NCBI RefSeq assembly: GCF_038039215.1
Contig: NZ_JBBPCL010000001.1
Coordinates: forward strand, 558,001 to 622,000
Reading direction: 5' to 3'
Length of the DNA: 64,000 nt
Source: Pseudonocardia sp. T1-2H
GTDB lineage: Bacteria; Actinomycetota; Actinomycetes; Mycobacteriales; Pseudonocardiaceae
A program made the position numbers and the translations under genes. Positions 40,001-50,475 of this stretch are shown piece after piece; position 1 is the stretch's first letter; the number at the start of each line of letters is the position of its first letter. The notes beneath the pieces were generated by a model, which saw only the letters and a program-made list of their open reading frames with translations, made no database searches and had not been told where the DNA came from.

Positions 40001-40059
40001 CCGGCGTTTCGCCCGTGTCGACTGCGCAGTTCTGCGTATGCCCACGGCGCCGCGGCCCG

Positions 40060-40146
40060 AGGTACGCGCGCCTCGCGGAGGTCGAGGCGGCGTACGACCC
40101 CGGCGACGTCTTCCACCACACCACGAACACCTCGCCCGCAACCTGA
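40060..40146 (+). pseudogene. C-terminal remnant of a berberine-bridge-type FAD oxidase
   Basis: Reads 'RYARLAEVEAAYDPGDVFHH' then 'TTNTSPAT' and stop, matching the BBE C-terminal signature (RxxxxLxxxKxxYDPxNxF..N). Nothing of the FAD-binding domain remains in the preceding sequence. Confidence 0.6.
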
Positions 40147-40334
40147 GAAGCGGGCCCCGGTTCATCAGGTTTGTCGATGACCGGCCGCCCGCGGGGAGCA
40201 AGGATGGGGGTCAGGCCGCCGGAGGGGCGGCGGCTACAGGGGCGGCGCTCGAAAGGGCGTCAAGTCCGGCGCGGAGCAGGGCACGGCTCCGCGCCGGGCG
40301 CTCCGCATCCCCTCCACGAGGACCCGAACCCACC

Positions 40335-40365
40335 ACAGGCCCCGCCGGAGTCCGGCGGGGCCTGT
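40335..40365. terminator. Terminator after glpX
   Basis: ACAGGCCCCGCCGGA (40335-40349) and TCCGGCGGGGCCTGT (40351-40365) form a perfect 15-bp stem 14 bases beyond the glpX stop codon. Confidence 0.85.
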
Positions 40366-40378
40366 CGGTGTGTGCGAT

Positions 40379-41452
40379 CTAGGGCAGCGGCGGGGTGTTC
40401 TCGTTCTCGACGAACACCGCGGGGTCGAAGTCCACCGACGCGTACTCGCGCAGCTTGGTCAACCGGTGGTAGCCGTCGATCAGCCGGACCGTGCCGGACT
40501 TCGACCGCATCACGATGGACTGCGTGGTGCAGCCGCCCGCGCGGTAGTGCACCCCGCGCAGCAGGTCCCCGTCGGTGACGCCGGTGGCGCAGAAGAACAC
40601 GTTCTCCCCGGTCACGAGCTCCTCGGTGGTGAGAACACGGCTCAGGTCGTGGCCGGCGGCGATCGCCTTCTCGCGCTCCTCGTCGTCCTTCGGCCAGAGC
40701 CGGCCCTGGATCTCCCCGCCCATGCACTTCAGCGCGGCGGCGGCGATGATGCCCTCGGGCGTGCCGCCGATGCCGATCAGCATGTCGACGCCGGTGCTCG
40801 GGCGGGCCGCCGCGATGGCGCCGGCGACGTCGCCGTCGGAGATGAAGCGGATGCGGGCGCCGGTCGCCCGGATCTCCTTGACGATCGCGTCGTGCCGCGG
40901 CCGGTCCAGCACACACACCGTGACGTCCGTGACGTCCAGGGCCTTGGCCGCCGCGACCTTGCGGATGTTCTCCGCGATCGGGGCGGTGATGTCGATGACG
41001 CCCGCGGCCTCCGGCCCGACGGCGATCTTCTCCATGTAGAAGACGGCCGACGGATCGAACATGGCGCCGCGCTCGGCGACGGCCAGCACGGCCAGCGCGT
41101 TGGGCATGCCCTTGGCCATCAGGGTGGTGCCGTCGATCGGGTCCACGGCGACGTCGCACCAGGGGCCCTCGCCGTTGCCGACCTGCTCGCCGTTGAACAG
41201 CATCGGGGCTTCGTCCTTCTCGCCCTCGCCGATCACGACGACCCCGCGCATGGAGACGGTGCCGATCAGCTGGCGCATCGCGTCGACCGCGGCGCCGTCC
41301 CCGCCGTTCTTGTCCCCGCGGCCGTTCCAGCGTCCGGCGGCCATGGCTGCGGCCTCGGTGACCCGGACCAGCTCCATGGCGAGGTTGCGGTCCGGTGCCT
41401 CGCGGCGTCGTTCCGGCTTGGATGTCCCGGTGGTCTCGCTGGGGCCGGTCAT
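40379..41452 (-). CDS. glpX: Fructose-1,6-bisphosphatase, class II
   Basis: A 357-residue gluconeogenic phosphatase. Metal-binding motifs '[17 protein letters not shown]' and '[15 protein letters not shown]' and the closing '[18 protein letters not shown]' are characteristic of GlpX. It is the actinobacterial main FBPase (Rv1099c in M. tuberculosis). AAGGAGG precedes the ATG at 41452. Divergent from the DUF4245 gene. Confidence 0.95.
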   Translation of the reverse strand: MTGPSETTGTSKPERRREAPDRNLAMELVRVTEAAAMAAGRWNGRGDKNGGDGAAVDAMRQLIGTVSMRGVVVIGEGEKDEAPMLFNGEQVGNGEGPWCDVAVDPIDGTTLMAKGMPNALAVLAVAERGAMFDPSAVFYMEKIAVGPEAAGVIDITAPIAENIRKVAAAKALDVTDVTVCVLDRPRHDAIVKEIRATGARIRFISDGDVAGAIAAARPSTGVDMLIGIGGTPEGIIAAAALKCMGGEIQGRLWPKDDEEREKAIAAGHDLSRVLTTEELVTGENVFFCATGVTDGDLLRGVHYRAGGCTTQSIVMRSKSGTVRLIDGYHRLTKLREYASVDFDPAVFVENENTPPLP

Positions 41453-41654
41453 CGGGCCTCCTTCTGCATCGGTGGGGCGCCGGGTCGTGCTCCGGCGTCC
41501 CGCGGCACGGCGGTGAGCCTGCGGCGGGGAGTCCCCGGGATCCTCCCAGATCGCCGCCCCGAACGGGGTGCTCCGAGAGCCATGCCATTGCCGCGGCACG
41601 CCCACCGGGCCAGGACGCGGTACCGGAAGGTGCACCCCCGGCGGGTGGGGGACC

Positions 41655-42284
41655 ATGGACGGCGTGAGTTCCCCCTCCGAGCCGCCGCCCCCGCAGAAGC
41701 CCGCCCGCGGCGGGGCGCCCGACGTGCGCGGCATGCTCCTCGCGCTCGGCGTGCTCCTCGTGATCGCGCTGGTGGGCGTCGGCGGGCTGCGGTCCTGCTC
41801 CTTCGCACCCGGCGGCCCCGAGATCGACCCGGACGCCGTCCCGGTGACGGACGTGGGCGCCACGTTCACGGACTTCGCCAAGGCGTCGGTGTTCCCGCTG
41901 CGTGTCCCGGCGGTCCCGGCGGGCTGGAAACCCAACTCCACGGACCGCGGCGCCGTGACCGGTGGCGGGTCCGCCGTCCGGGCCGGGTACGTGACGCCGG
42001 ACGGGCGCTACCTGCGCCTCGTGCAGAGCGACGGCGCCGAGGAGAACCTGCTGGCCGCGGAGGCCGGTGGCCCGGTGGGGGGCCGCGGCACGATCGACGC
42101 CGCGGGCCTGACCTGGGTGGAGTACGGCGCCCCGGACGGCGAGCCCTTCCGGATCGCAACGCTCCCCGGCACGCCCACGGTGCGGCTGCTGATCACGGGC
42201 AGCGGGACCGACGACGAGTTCCGCGCCCTCGCGGAGGCGACGGTGAAGGCGAGCCCGCTCGCGCCGGGAGCCGAGCAGAACTAG
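41655..42284 (+). CDS. DUF4245 membrane-anchored protein
   Basis: A 209-residue protein with a Pro-rich cytoplasmic start, one membrane helix ('[19 protein letters not shown]') and an extracytoplasmic domain ('[20 protein letters not shown]', '[15 protein letters not shown]'). Family of unknown function, found next to glpX throughout actinobacteria (Rv1100). ATG at 41655 used; GTG at 41664 possible. Confidence 0.82.
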   Translation: MDGVSSPSEPPPPQKPARGGAPDVRGMLLALGVLLVIALVGVGGLRSCSFAPGGPEIDPDAVPVTDVGATFTDFAKASVFPLRVPAVPAGWKPNSTDRGAVTGGGSAVRAGYVTPDGRYLRLVQSDGAEENLLAAEAGGPVGGRGTIDAAGLTWVEYGAPDGEPFRIATLPGTPTVRLLITGSGTDDEFRALAEATVKASPLAPGAEQN

Positions 42285-42315
42285 CCGCCGCTGCGCCGCC
42301 GCACCCCTCTTCTCC

Positions 42316-42338
42316 CCGCACGAGAGTGCTGCTCGCGG
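42316..42338. repeat. Short palindrome related to the phoH2-guaB1 terminator
   Basis: CCGCACGAGAGTGCTGCTCG begins a 23-base element matching the 26408-26432 hairpin except for a few bases. It lies between the convergent DUF4245 and xseB genes, where it may terminate both. Confidence 0.55.
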
Positions 42339-42363
42339 AGGTGGGCGCGACGGTGGAGCGAGG

Positions 42364-42588
42364 CTAGGTGTCCTTGTCCGCCTCTGCCAGGGCCTTCTCG
42401 ACGCGCTCCCGGGCACCGGCGAGCTGCTGCTCGCAGCGGCGCGCCAGCTGCTCGCCGCGCTCCCAGAGGGCCACCGACTCGTCGAGACCGAGGCCGCCGA
42501 CCTCGAGGGCGCGGACGACCTCGGCGAGCTCGTCCCGCGCCCGCTCGTAGTCCAGCTCCTCCACGGGCGTGCGTTCCGGGGTGCTCAC
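42364..42588 (-). CDS. xseB: Exodeoxyribonuclease VII small subunit
   Basis: A 74-residue helical subunit ('[20 protein letters not shown]', '[20 protein letters not shown]'). With XseA it forms the single-strand exonuclease. The GTG start overlaps the xseA stop as GTGA, so the two are translationally coupled. Confidence 0.93.
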   Translation of the reverse strand: MSTPERTPVEELDYERARDELAEVVRALEVGGLGLDESVALWERGEQLARRCEQQLAGARERVEKALAEADKDT

Positions 42589-43895
42589 TCGACGGCCTTC
42601 CTGGTTGCCTTCTTCCGCAGCGTTCCATTCTCCGCTGTGCCATCCTCCTCGGGCGCGACGACCGCGTGCACGGCCCCGTCCCCGACCCGGATCCGCAGCC
42701 GCTCCCCGGCGGAGGTCTCGCCGACCGCCGTCAGGATCGGCAGCACCGCACCGGCCTCGTCGGCGGGCGCGATCCCGGCCGGGACCCGCTGGACGATCGC
42801 GTACCCGCGGGCCAGCGTCGCGGACGGGCCCAACGCCGTCAGCCGGGCGCGCAGGTGCGCGATGTCCGTCTCGCCCCGGTCGATCCGCCGCTCGACTGCC
42901 GCCCGGGTGCCCGCGCGCAGCCGTTCCAGCTCCTCGTGCCGCCGGTCCAGGCTCCGCAGAGGCTCGGCCAGCACCGGGCGGGCTCGGAGGGCGGCGAGGA
43001 CGCGCTGCTCCCGGTCCACCCAGCCGTGCAGCGCACGCCGCGCCCGGTCCCGCAGGGCCCCGACGCGGGCGACCTCCTCGGCGAGGTCCGGCACCAGCCG
43101 CCGTCCGGCCTCGGTGGGAGTGGAACACCGGACGTCGGCCACGTGGTCGACGAGCGGGGTGTCCGGCTCGTGCCCGATCGCCGAGACCACCGGGGTCCGG
43201 CACGCGGCGACGGCGCGGCAGAGCGTCTCGTCGGAGAAGGGGAGCAGGTCCTCGACGCTGCCGCCGCCGCGGGCCAGCACGATCACGTCGACCTCGGGGT
43301 CGCGGTCCAGCACCTCGAGCGCCGCGACGATCTGCGGGACGGCCAGCCCGCCCTGGGTCGCGGTGTTCTCGATCCGGAACCGGACGGCGGGCCAGCGGGC
43401 CTGCGCGTTCGAGACGACGTCGTGCTCCGCCGCGGACGACCGCCCGGTGATCAGTCCGATCCGGCGCGGGAGGAACGGCGGGCGGCGCTTGCGTGCCGGA
43501 TCGAACAGGCCCTCCGCGGCCAGGAGCTTGCGCAGCCGCTCGACGCGCGCCAGCAGCTCACCGAGCCCGACGGCGCGGATCGCGTCCACCCGGATGCTCA
43601 GCGTGCCCCGGCCCAGGTAGAACGACGGCTTGCCGTGCACGATCACCCGGTTGCCCTCGGCCACCACCGGGCCCTGCTCGCGCACGAGCGACATCGGCAC
43701 CGTGAGCTGCACGGACACGTCGGCCGCGGGGTCCCGCAGCACGAGGAACGCGGTACCCGTGCCGGCGCGGGCGGTGACCTGCGCGAGCTGGCCCTCGATC
43801 CAGACGGCCCCCAGCTTGTCGACCCACTCGGCGATCTTGCGGGCGACCGTCCGGACCGGCCAGGGAGTCTCCTCCGACGTGGGCCCCGCGCTCAC
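42585..43895 (-). CDS. xseA: Exodeoxyribonuclease VII large subunit
   Basis: A 436-residue nuclease subunit: N-terminal OB fold ('[20 protein letters not shown]'), catalytic domain ('[20 protein letters not shown]', '[19 protein letters not shown]', '[14 protein letters not shown]'-like segment) and a long coiled coil. The GTG at 43895 overlaps the upstream gene's stop (GTGA). Operon with xseB; equals Rv1108c-Rv1107c. Confidence 0.94.
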   Translation of the reverse strand: MSAGPTSEETPWPVRTVARKIAEWVDKLGAVWIEGQLAQVTARAGTGTAFLVLRDPAADVSVQLTVPMSLVREQGPVVAEGNRVIVHGKPSFYLGRGTLSIRVDAIRAVGLGELLARVERLRKLLAAEGLFDPARKRRPPFLPRRIGLITGRSSAAEHDVVSNAQARWPAVRFRIENTATQGGLAVPQIVAALEVLDRDPEVDVIVLARGGGSVEDLLPFSDETLCRAVAACRTPVVSAIGHEPDTPLVDHVADVRCSTPTEAGRRLVPDLAEEVARVGALRDRARRALHGWVDREQRVLAALRARPVLAEPLRSLDRRHEELERLRAGTRAAVERRIDRGETDIAHLRARLTALGPSATLARGYAIVQRVPAGIAPADEAGAVLPILTAVGETSAGERLRIRVGDGAVHAVVAPEEDGTAENGTLRKKATRKAVE

Positions 43896-44527
43896 GCCTC
43901 GGTGACCGTGGTGATCCGGTTGCTCAGCATCGTGACGTAGGCCGGGCGGTCCTCGTGCGTCGTCTCCCACGCCAGCAGCGACGTGAGGTCGTCCAGGCTC
44001 AGCGCGCGGAGCTTGCCGCGGAGCTGGGGCAGCGTCATCGAGGGGTAGGTCGGCATGACGTTCGGGCCCCCGGGGGAGGTGCCCGTCTCGGCGGTGTCCG
44101 TGCCGGCGATGTCCCCGGCGGCGGCGCTCGCGGTGACGGCGGCGGCCGTCGCGGCCGCGGTGTCCGGCTCCTCCGGCTCGGGTCCGGGCTCAGGCTCCGA
44201 CCGGAGGTCCTCGGAGTCCAGTTCGGTGGCCGTCGGGTAGAGCTCCACGGGGCGGCCGTTGCGGGCGGGGGCGGGGGACTCGTCCAGCTCGTCGTCGAAG
44301 GTCGCCCACGAGGGTGACTCCTCGACGGGGCTGAGGGACCCGAGCACGCGGTCGCCCTTGATCGCCAGCTCGGTGACCCGCTGCTGCAGGCGCATCGACA
44401 CCTGCAGGGCCTGGCTGACGGCGGTGACGGGGAACTCGATCGCGAGGCGGGGCAGCTCGCGAGCCTGCTCGACTGCGGTCGCGGCAAGGCCGGCGGCGAT
44501 CCGTACCGGCATCGGGAGCGGCTTCAT
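43892..44527 (-). CDS. Conserved actinobacterial protein (Rv1109c-like), possibly lipid-droplet-associated
   Basis: A 211-residue protein. An amphipathic N-terminal helix region (residues about 6-60) is followed by an acidic low-complexity middle and a conserved C-terminal motif ('[20 protein letters not shown]', '[20 protein letters not shown]'). It heads the xseA-xseB operon. The synteny with Rv1109c is clear. The lipid-droplet association is from memory of family annotation and is uncertain. Confidence 0.75.
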   Translation of the reverse strand: MKPLPMPVRIAAGLAATAVEQARELPRLAIEFPVTAVSQALQVSMRLQQRVTELAIKGDRVLGSLSPVEESPSWATFDDELDESPAPARNGRPVELYPTATELDSEDLRSEPEPGPEPEEPDTAAATAAAVTASAAAGDIAGTDTAETGTSPGGPNVMPTYPSMTLPQLRGKLRALSLDDLTSLLAWETTHEDRPAYVTMLSNRITTVTEA

Positions 44528-44689
44528 GAGGTCATCCTCCCTCGTCGGCGACGCAACGGCACACCGGGGACCACCCGAACGTGCCGTTGCTCACCGGGCC
44601 CGGCCGGAAACGCCGCTCCGGATCCCCGGGCGGGTCGCCCCGCTCACTCCCGGCGGCCCCGATGCCGGGGCGCCCGTACGCTGGCGTTC

Positions 44690-45658
44690 ATGGTTGGCAC
44701 TGCCGGATCGGAAGGCAAGCGCGTTCTCCTCGCCGCACCGCGGGGGTACTGCGCCGGCGTGGACCGTGCGGTCGAGGCCGTGGAACAGGCCCTCGAGCAG
44801 CACGGCGCCCCCGTGTACGTGCGCAAGCAGATCGTGCACAACCGCCACGTCGTCGAGACGTTGAGCGCGCGCGGTGCGATCTTCGTGGACGAGACCGACG
44901 AGGTGCCCGAGGGCGCGCTCGTCGTGTTCTCCGCGCACGGGGTGTCGCCGGCGGTGAAGGAGCAGGCGAAGGAACGCTCGCTGCGCACCATCGACGCGAC
45001 GTGCCCGCTGGTCACCAAGGTGCACCAGGAGGCGAAGCGGTACGCCCGCGAGGACTACGACATCCTGCTCGTCGGCCACCAGGGCCACGAGGAGGTCGAG
45101 GGCACCGCGGGCGAGGCTCCGGCGAACATCCAGCTCGTGGAGAACGCCGCGGACGCCGCGACGGTCACCGTGCGGGATCCGGAGAAGGTCGTCTGGCTGT
45201 CCCAGACCACGCTGAGCGTGGACGAGACCATGGAGACCGTGCACGCGCTGCGGGACCGGTTCCCGACGCTGCAGAACCCGCCGAGCGACGACATCTGCTA
45301 CGCCACCCAGAACCGGCAGGTCGCGGTGAAGGCCATGGCCCAGCACTGCGACCTGGTGATCGTCGTCGGGTCGCCGAACTCGTCGAACTCGGTGCGGCTG
45401 GTGGAGGTGGCGCTGAACGCCGGCGCCGGCGCCTCCCACCTGATCGACTACGCGCGCGAGATCGACGAGGCGTGGCTCGAGGGCGTGCGGACGGTCGGGG
45501 TGACGAGCGGCGCGTCGGTGCCCGAGGTGCTGGTGCGCGGCGTCCTGGACTACCTGGCCGAGCGCGGCTGGGAGAGCGTCGAGGAGGTCACGACCGCCGA
45601 GGAGACCCTGACGTTCGCCCTGCCCCGCGAGCTGCGTCCGAGCCGCGCTTCCCGCTGA
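44690..45658 (+). CDS. ispH: 4-hydroxy-3-methylbut-2-enyl diphosphate reductase
   Basis: A 322-residue Fe-S enzyme, the last step of the MEP isoprenoid pathway. The three cluster cysteines lie in '[14 protein letters not shown]', '[14 protein letters not shown]' and '[12 protein letters not shown]'; '[15 protein letters not shown]' and '[13 protein letters not shown]' are substrate loops. TACGCT (44677-44682) sits 7 bases before the ATG. Corresponds to Rv1110. Its 3' end overlaps the convergent DUF6542 gene by 71 bases. Confidence 0.95.
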   Translation: MVGTAGSEGKRVLLAAPRGYCAGVDRAVEAVEQALEQHGAPVYVRKQIVHNRHVVETLSARGAIFVDETDEVPEGALVVFSAHGVSPAVKEQAKERSLRTIDATCPLVTKVHQEAKRYAREDYDILLVGHQGHEEVEGTAGEAPANIQLVENAADAATVTVRDPEKVVWLSQTTLSVDETMETVHALRDRFPTLQNPPSDDICYATQNRQVAVKAMAQHCDLVIVVGSPNSSNSVRLVEVALNAGAGASHLIDYAREIDEAWLEGVRTVGVTSGASVPEVLVRGVLDYLAERGWESVEEVTTAEETLTFALPRELRPSRASR

Positions 45659-46289
45659 CCGGCGGCCGCGCCGGGGCCCGGGTCCTGGGCTTCTCGTCCA
45701 GGTCCAAGGACTCCAGCTCGTCGAGCTCGGCGTCCTCGGCCCGGCGGTCCCTGCCGAACAGCCCGCGCAGCCGGGCGACGGCGTCGTCCGCGCCGAGGCG
45801 CTGGCCGAACAGTCGGATCACCCCGATGACGAGCACGACGGCGGTGGTGACGGCCATCGTCGGGAAGCCGTTGACCAGCGGTGCCCCGATCATCAGCATC
45901 TTCTCGGTGGCGCCCGCGCCGGGCCCCGGCGTGCCGATGACCAGCACGACGGCCGGCACCGCGACGGCCAGCAGCAGCGGCGGCTGCACCATCGGCCCGA
46001 ACAGGCTCCGGCGGCGCACCCAGCCGACGGCGAGCACGCAGCCGACGAAGTAGGCGATGGTGAAGATCGTCCCGAGGGTGCCGAGCCGGAGGATGTCGGC
46101 GAACACCCCGAGGGCCGTCAGCACCAGCGCGACGCCGATCGCGGCGACCGGCGGGATGCCCAGCACGGAGCCGATGATCGAACGGTCCGCGACCGGCCAG
46201 CGGCCGGCGGCGCGTTGCTGGGCGGCGTTGCGCTGCCGACGGCTGGTCTGCTGCCGCTTGGGAGCGGTGGTGCCCCGGGGACCCGTCAC
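45588..46289 (-). CDS. DUF6542-type membrane protein (Rv1111c-like)
   Basis: A 233-residue protein with about four or five membrane helices ('[20 protein letters not shown]', '[20 protein letters not shown]') and an acidic/basic C-terminal tail. Function unknown; conserved between ispH and rmuC/ychF in actinobacteria. It overlaps the rmuC stop by ATGA and the end of ispH on the other strand. Confidence 0.78.
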   Translation of the reverse strand: MTGPRGTTAPKRQQTSRRQRNAAQQRAAGRWPVADRSIIGSVLGIPPVAAIGVALVLTALGVFADILRLGTLGTIFTIAYFVGCVLAVGWVRRRSLFGPMVQPPLLLAVAVPAVVLVIGTPGPGAGATEKMLMIGAPLVNGFPTMAVTTAVVLVIGVIRLFGQRLGADDAVARLRGLFGRDRRAEDAELDELESLDLDEKPRTRAPARPPVSGKRGSDAARGAGRTSGSPRRS

Positions 46290-47866
46290 CCGTGCACCGT
46301 AGCCCGGGGCCCCTCACCCCCGTGTTCGGCGTCGTCGCCGCCGTGGTCGCCCGGGTCCTGGCGGCGTTCGGGCACCAGCTCGTGGAGGGCGATCAGCGAG
46401 TCCGCCGCGGACGCGACGAGCTCGGGGGCGGAGATCGCGCGGGGCGTGCGCTCGACCTGCCCCGGGCTCTCCAGCTCGCCGTCCGCGACCTTGAGCTCGG
46501 TGAGCTTCCGCGCGGTGACCAGCACCCGGGCCTCCAGGGAGGACACCGTGCGGTTGTAGCTCTCCACCGCGCCGTCCAGGCTGCGCCCCAGCTTGGCCAC
46601 GTGCGTGCCCATCGTCGCCAGCCGGCCGTGCAGCTCGCGGCCGAGCTGGTGCACCTGGGCCGCATTGTGCGCCAACGCCTCCTGCCGCCAGCCGTAGGCG
46701 ACCGTGCGCAGCAGGGCGATCAGCGTGGTGGGCGTCGCGATCACGACGTTGTGCGCGAACGCGTGCTCCAGCAGCGCCGGGTCCGAGCGCAGCGCGGCCT
46801 CGAGGAACGGGTCCCCGGGGACGAACAGCACCACGAACTCCGGGGTGGGCTCGAACGCCTGCCAGTAGGCCTTGGCCGAGAGCTGGTCCACGTGGGTGCG
46901 CAGCTGCCGGGCATGGGCGGTGAGCCGCTCGGTGTGCCGTGCCGGGTCCTGCGTCTCCACGGCTTCCAGGTAGGCCGCGAAGGGCACCTTGGCGTCCACG
47001 ACGATCTGCTTGCCGCCGGAGAGCCGCACGATCATGTCCGGCCGGACGCCGTTGTCGTCGTCCGTGCCGCTGGCCGCGCTCACCTGCGTGGAGAAGTCGC
47101 AGTGCTCGACCATGCCCGCGAGCTGCACGATCCGCTCCAGCTGCAGCTCGCCCCAGCGGCCGCGGACCTGTGGCGCCCGCAATGCCGTGACCAGCGCCTT
47201 CGTCTCGGTCTGCAGTCGGTCCGAACTGACATGCATCGCCGCGACCTGCTCGCGCAGGCTCGCGTAGGCGGACTCGCGCTCCATCTCCACGGTGCGCAGC
47301 TGGCCCTCGACGCGCTGCAACGTGGCCGCCATCGGGTCCAGCAGCTTGTTGATCGCCTGCGCGCGAGCCGCTTCGTCCCCCTCGGCCTTCGCGTGCAGGG
47401 CCGCGGCGGCCTCCTTGATCCGGCTCTCGGCGAGGGTGACGAAGTGTTCGTTGTTGCGCGCCAGCGCGTCCGCGGAGAGCGCCCGGAACGCCTCCTTGAG
47501 CTCGGCGTCCCGCTTGACGAGCATCCGCTCGCGTTCCGCGCCCGCCTCGCGCTCGCTGCGCAGCGCGGCCAGGGTGCCGGCCGCGTCCGCCTCGGCGCGG
47601 CGCAACCGCTCCGTGGTGTTCTGAACCTGCTCGTGCAGCTCCTCGATCCGCTCCAGCAGCCCGGTGCGCTCCGCCCGCAGGCCCGCCGCGTCCGCCCGGG
47701 CGGTGGCCGAGGTGTTCGCGGCGGCCCGCTCGGCCTCGGCCGAGGCGATCCGGGCCCGGGAGACGGCGAACATCCACATCGCCCCGGCCCCGAGGGCCAG
47801 GCCGACGAGCAGCCCGATGAGCAGCACGTTGAGCGCGGTCACGACATCCACGCGTGCAGCGTGCAC
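46286..47866 (-). CDS. rmuC: DNA recombination protein RmuC
   Basis: A 526-residue protein: an N-terminal membrane helix, a long coiled coil (about residues 40-200) and the RmuC nuclease-like core ('RGRWGELQLERIVQLAGM', 'RPDMIVRLSGGKQIVVDAKV', 'VVLFVPGDPFLEAAL'). Limits inversion and rearrangement at repeats. First gene of a two-gene operon with DUF6542. Confidence 0.93.
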   Translation of the reverse strand: MHAARVDVVTALNVLLIGLLVGLALGAGAMWMFAVSRARIASAEAERAAANTSATARADAAGLRAERTGLLERIEELHEQVQNTTERLRRAEADAAGTLAALRSEREAGAERERMLVKRDAELKEAFRALSADALARNNEHFVTLAESRIKEAAAALHAKAEGDEAARAQAINKLLDPMAATLQRVEGQLRTVEMERESAYASLREQVAAMHVSSDRLQTETKALVTALRAPQVRGRWGELQLERIVQLAGMVEHCDFSTQVSAASGTDDDNGVRPDMIVRLSGGKQIVVDAKVPFAAYLEAVETQDPARHTERLTAHARQLRTHVDQLSAKAYWQAFEPTPEFVVLFVPGDPFLEAALRSDPALLEHAFAHNVVIATPTTLIALLRTVAYGWRQEALAHNAAQVHQLGRELHGRLATMGTHVAKLGRSLDGAVESYNRTVSSLEARVLVTARKLTELKVADGELESPGQVERTPRAISAPELVASAADSLIALHELVPERRQDPGDHGGDDAEHGGEGPRATVHG

Positions 47867-47921
47867 CCGGGGCCCGACAGTTTCGGGGATCCCCGGTCCG
47901 GCCGGGGTGTCCGCGCCCGGC

Positions 47922-48422
47922 TCAGTCCGAAACGGACTCCAGCTCGATCAGCTGCCGCTTCACGGCCAGGCCCCAGCGGAAGCCACCGAGGGACCCGTCC
48001 AGGCGCAGGACCCGGTGGCACGGCACGAACAGGGCCGCGGCGTTGCGGGCGCAGGCGGTCGCGGCGGCCCGCACGGCGGCGGGACGGCCGGCCTTGGCCG
48101 CGTACTCGGTGTAGGTCACGGGCGCCCCCGCCGGGACGGTCCGCAGCACGTCCCAGGCGTGTTGCAGGAACTCGCCGGACCGCTGCCGGACCGGCACGTC
48201 GTCGATCGCGTGGACGTCCCCGCGGTGGTAGGCGCGCACGGCGTCGCTGACGTGCCCGAGGTCCGCGGCGTGGTCGGGCGACGTGGGCCGGAGCGTCGGG
48301 TGGATCAGCGGCAGGAGGTCGTCCGTGGTGGACGTCCAGCCGGAGGCGAGAACGGCGCCGTCGTCGTCGACGACCGCGGTGAACGGGCCGATGGGCGTGT
48401 CCTGGGTGGACCAGGTGCTCAT
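47922..48422 (-). CDS. ogt: Methylated-DNA-protein cysteine methyltransferase
   Basis: A 166-residue suicide repair protein that removes alkyl groups from O6-alkylguanine. The acceptor cysteine is in 'FVPCHRVLRLDG', with the DNA-binding wing 'GAPVTYTEYAAKAGRPAAVR'. It starts within the end of the ada-alkA gene (ATGA overlap), making an alkylation-repair operon. AAAGGA precedes the ATG. Confidence 0.94.
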   Translation of the reverse strand: MSTWSTQDTPIGPFTAVVDDDGAVLASGWTSTTDDLLPLIHPTLRPTSPDHAADLGHVSDAVRAYHRGDVHAIDDVPVRQRSGEFLQHAWDVLRTVPAGAPVTYTEYAAKAGRPAAVRAAATACARNAAALFVPCHRVLRLDGSLGGFRWGLAVKRQLIELESVSD

Positions 48423-49909
48423 GGTCGTGTCCTTTCCGGGGCGGAGGCCCGCCAGAGGTGGGTGGCGGCGTAGGACCGCCAGGGGCGCCACCGCTCGGCG
48501 TGGCGCGAGAGCGAGGCCTGGTCGGACGGGAGTCCGAGCGCGGCCGCGCCGCGGCGGACGGCGAGATCGGTGGGCAGGAGCTCGTCGGGGTCGCCGAGCA
48601 GCCGCATGGCGACGTAGCCGGCGGTCCACGGGCCGACGCCGGGCAGCGCGGTCAGCGCGGCGCGCAGCGCGGCGGGGTCCCGGCCGGGGTCCAGGACGAG
48701 CGAGCCGTCCGCGACGGCCGCGGCCAGGGCGACCACCGAACGCCGGCGGCGCTCGGGCCCGGCCAGGACGTCCGCGGCGTGCTCCGCGAGCTGCTCGGCC
48801 GTCGGGAACAGGATGTCCGGGCCGCCCGCGGCGAGGGACTCCGAGAGGCGCTCGCCCAGCTCCGCCGCCAGGCCCGCGCCGGCGGTCCGGGCGGCGGCGA
48901 CGGAGATCTGCTGGCCGAGCAGGGCCCGGACCGCGATCTCCGTGCCGTCGACGGCCCCGGGCAGCCGGATCCCCGGGACCGCGGCGACGGCCGGTGCGAG
49001 CGCCGGATCGGTGGCCAGCATCTCGTCGACGGCGACGGGATCGGCGTCGAGGTCGAACAGCCGGCGCAGCCGTGCGACGGCCGGGCCGAGGTCCCGCGGA
49101 TCGGTGAGCCGGACCGTCGCCTGCACGTGGTTCGCGGCGCGCGGCAGGTCGAGGGCGACGGTCGCGGGTCCGTGCGGGAGGCGCAGCGTGCGCCGGTAGA
49201 TGCTCCCGTCGACCGACTCCACGCCCGCGAACGCCCGCGAGGCGAAGAAGGCCAGCAGCCCGTCGGCGTCGAGCGGGGGCCGGTAGGGCAGGCGCAGGGT
49301 GATCGCGCCGGCCGCGGCCGCGCTCTCCGGCGAGGGCCCGCGCCGCCGCACGGCCTCGGTGCGCAGCGTCGTCGGCGGCACCGCGTACACCTCGCGGACC
49401 GTGTCGTTGAACTGCCGGACGCTGGCGAACCCGGCGGCGAACGCGATGTCGGCCATGGACATCGGCGTGGTCTCGATCAGCAGGCGGGCGGTGTGGGCGC
49501 GGTGCGCGCGGGCCAGTGCGAGCGGCCCCGCACCCAGCTCGGCGGTGACGACGCGGGTCAGGTGCCGCTCGGAGTAGCCCAGGCCCGCGGCGAGCCCCGC
49601 GACCCCCTGGCGTTCGACGACCCCGTCCGCGATGAGCCGCACGGCGCGGGCCGCGAGGTCCGCACGGCCGTTCCATTCCGGTGACCCGGGGACGGCGTCC
49701 GGCAGGCACCGGCGGCAGGCGCGGTAGCCGTGCTGCTGGGCGGCGCCGGCCGTCGCGAAGAACTCGACGTTGACGCGCTTGGGCGTGGTGGCGGGGCAGG
49801 AGGGCCGGCAGTAGATACCGGTGGTGCGCACAGCGGTGATGAACTGGCCGTCGAACCGCGGGTCACGGGAGGCGACGGCGCGGTAGCAGCGTTCGGGATC
49901 GAGCGGCAC
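48419..49909 (-). CDS. alkA: Bifunctional Ada-type regulator/DNA-3-methyladenine glycosylase
   Basis: A 496-residue fusion. Residues 1-85 are the zinc Ada domain with cysteines in 'TGIYCRPSCPATTP' and 'YRACRRCLPD'. Residues about 90-190 are an AraC-type HTH ('MSMADIAFAAGFASVRQFND'). Residues about 200-490 are AlkA with HhH-GPD ('TALPGVGPWTAGYVAMRLLG', with catalytic Asp in 'LPTDLAVRRG'). It senses phosphate methylation, activates repair genes and excises alkylated purines. Self-regulation and control of ogt are inferred from the overlap. The GTG at 49909 is the start. Confidence 0.92.
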   Translation of the reverse strand: MPLDPERCYRAVASRDPRFDGQFITAVRTTGIYCRPSCPATTPKRVNVEFFATAGAAQQHGYRACRRCLPDAVPGSPEWNGRADLAARAVRLIADGVVERQGVAGLAAGLGYSERHLTRVVTAELGAGPLALARAHRAHTARLLIETTPMSMADIAFAAGFASVRQFNDTVREVYAVPPTTLRTEAVRRRGPSPESAAAAGAITLRLPYRPPLDADGLLAFFASRAFAGVESVDGSIYRRTLRLPHGPATVALDLPRAANHVQATVRLTDPRDLGPAVARLRRLFDLDADPVAVDEMLATDPALAPAVAAVPGIRLPGAVDGTEIAVRALLGQQISVAAARTAGAGLAAELGERLSESLAAGGPDILFPTAEQLAEHAADVLAGPERRRRSVVALAAAVADGSLVLDPGRDPAALRAALTALPGVGPWTAGYVAMRLLGDPDELLPTDLAVRRGAAALGLPSDQASLSRHAERWRPWRSYAATHLWRASAPERTRP

Positions 49910-49974
49910 GGGGACGACTCTGCCACCGCCACACGGCCCGCTCTGGCGGAAATCGGACGCGAACGCGCAGCCGG

Positions 49975-50475
49975 TCAGTCCGCGCGGCAGAAGGACGCGG
50001 GCAGGGCCTCGTCCGCACACATCTCCCGCAACAGCGAGCGCACCCGCGGAGGCCGGGCCGCCCGGTCGGGGGACGGGGCCGCGTCCTCGTCGTCGGCGAC
50101 GGGAGGCTCCGGGGCGGGCCCGACGGGTGCGGGCGTCGCGGCACGCTCCCGTGCCGCCCGCGCCTCTGCGGCGGCCCGCTCCCGCGCCCGGCGTTCCCGC
50201 GCCATGGCGCGGGCGGCCTCGACGCGGCCGGTCTGCGCGGCCGCGGGTGCCACGCCCAACGACGCGATCTGCATCCCGGTGACCGGGGCGTCGAGCACCC
50301 GGGCGGCGGGCGCCCGGACCGCCGGGGCCCGGGGCGTGTCCGCGAGGTCGAACGCGGGCAGCGCGACCGGCGCGAGGTCCGGCGCCTCCGTCAGCGCGAT
50401 GCCGGTGGCCGACGCCGTTCCCGCCACGCTCACGACGCTGCACGCCGCGAGGATCCGTACCGTTCCGATCCGCAT
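49975..50475 (-). CDS. Secreted Ala/Arg-rich protein of unknown function
   Basis: A 166-residue protein with a signal-type N-terminus ('VRILAACSVVSVAGTASATG'), an Ala/Arg/Glu helical stretch ('MARERRARERAAAEARAARE') and a small C-terminal two-cysteine end ('LLREMCADEALPASFCRAD'). No family recognised. GGGAGA lies upstream of the ATG at 50475. Divergent from the sigma factor. Confidence 0.6.
   Translation of the reverse strand: MRIGTVRILAACSVVSVAGTASATGIALTEAPDLAPVALPAFDLADTPRAPAVRAPAARVLDAPVTGMQIASLGVAPAAAQTGRVEAARAMARERRARERAAAEARAARERAATPAPVGPAPEPPVADDEDAAPSPDRAARPPRVRSLLREMCADEALPASFCRAD

Noticed and set aside
40260..42416. 718-codon minus-strand ORF across glpX
   Set aside because: It is a shadow in another frame of glpX and antisense of the DUF4245 gene; motifs belong to the glpX frame.
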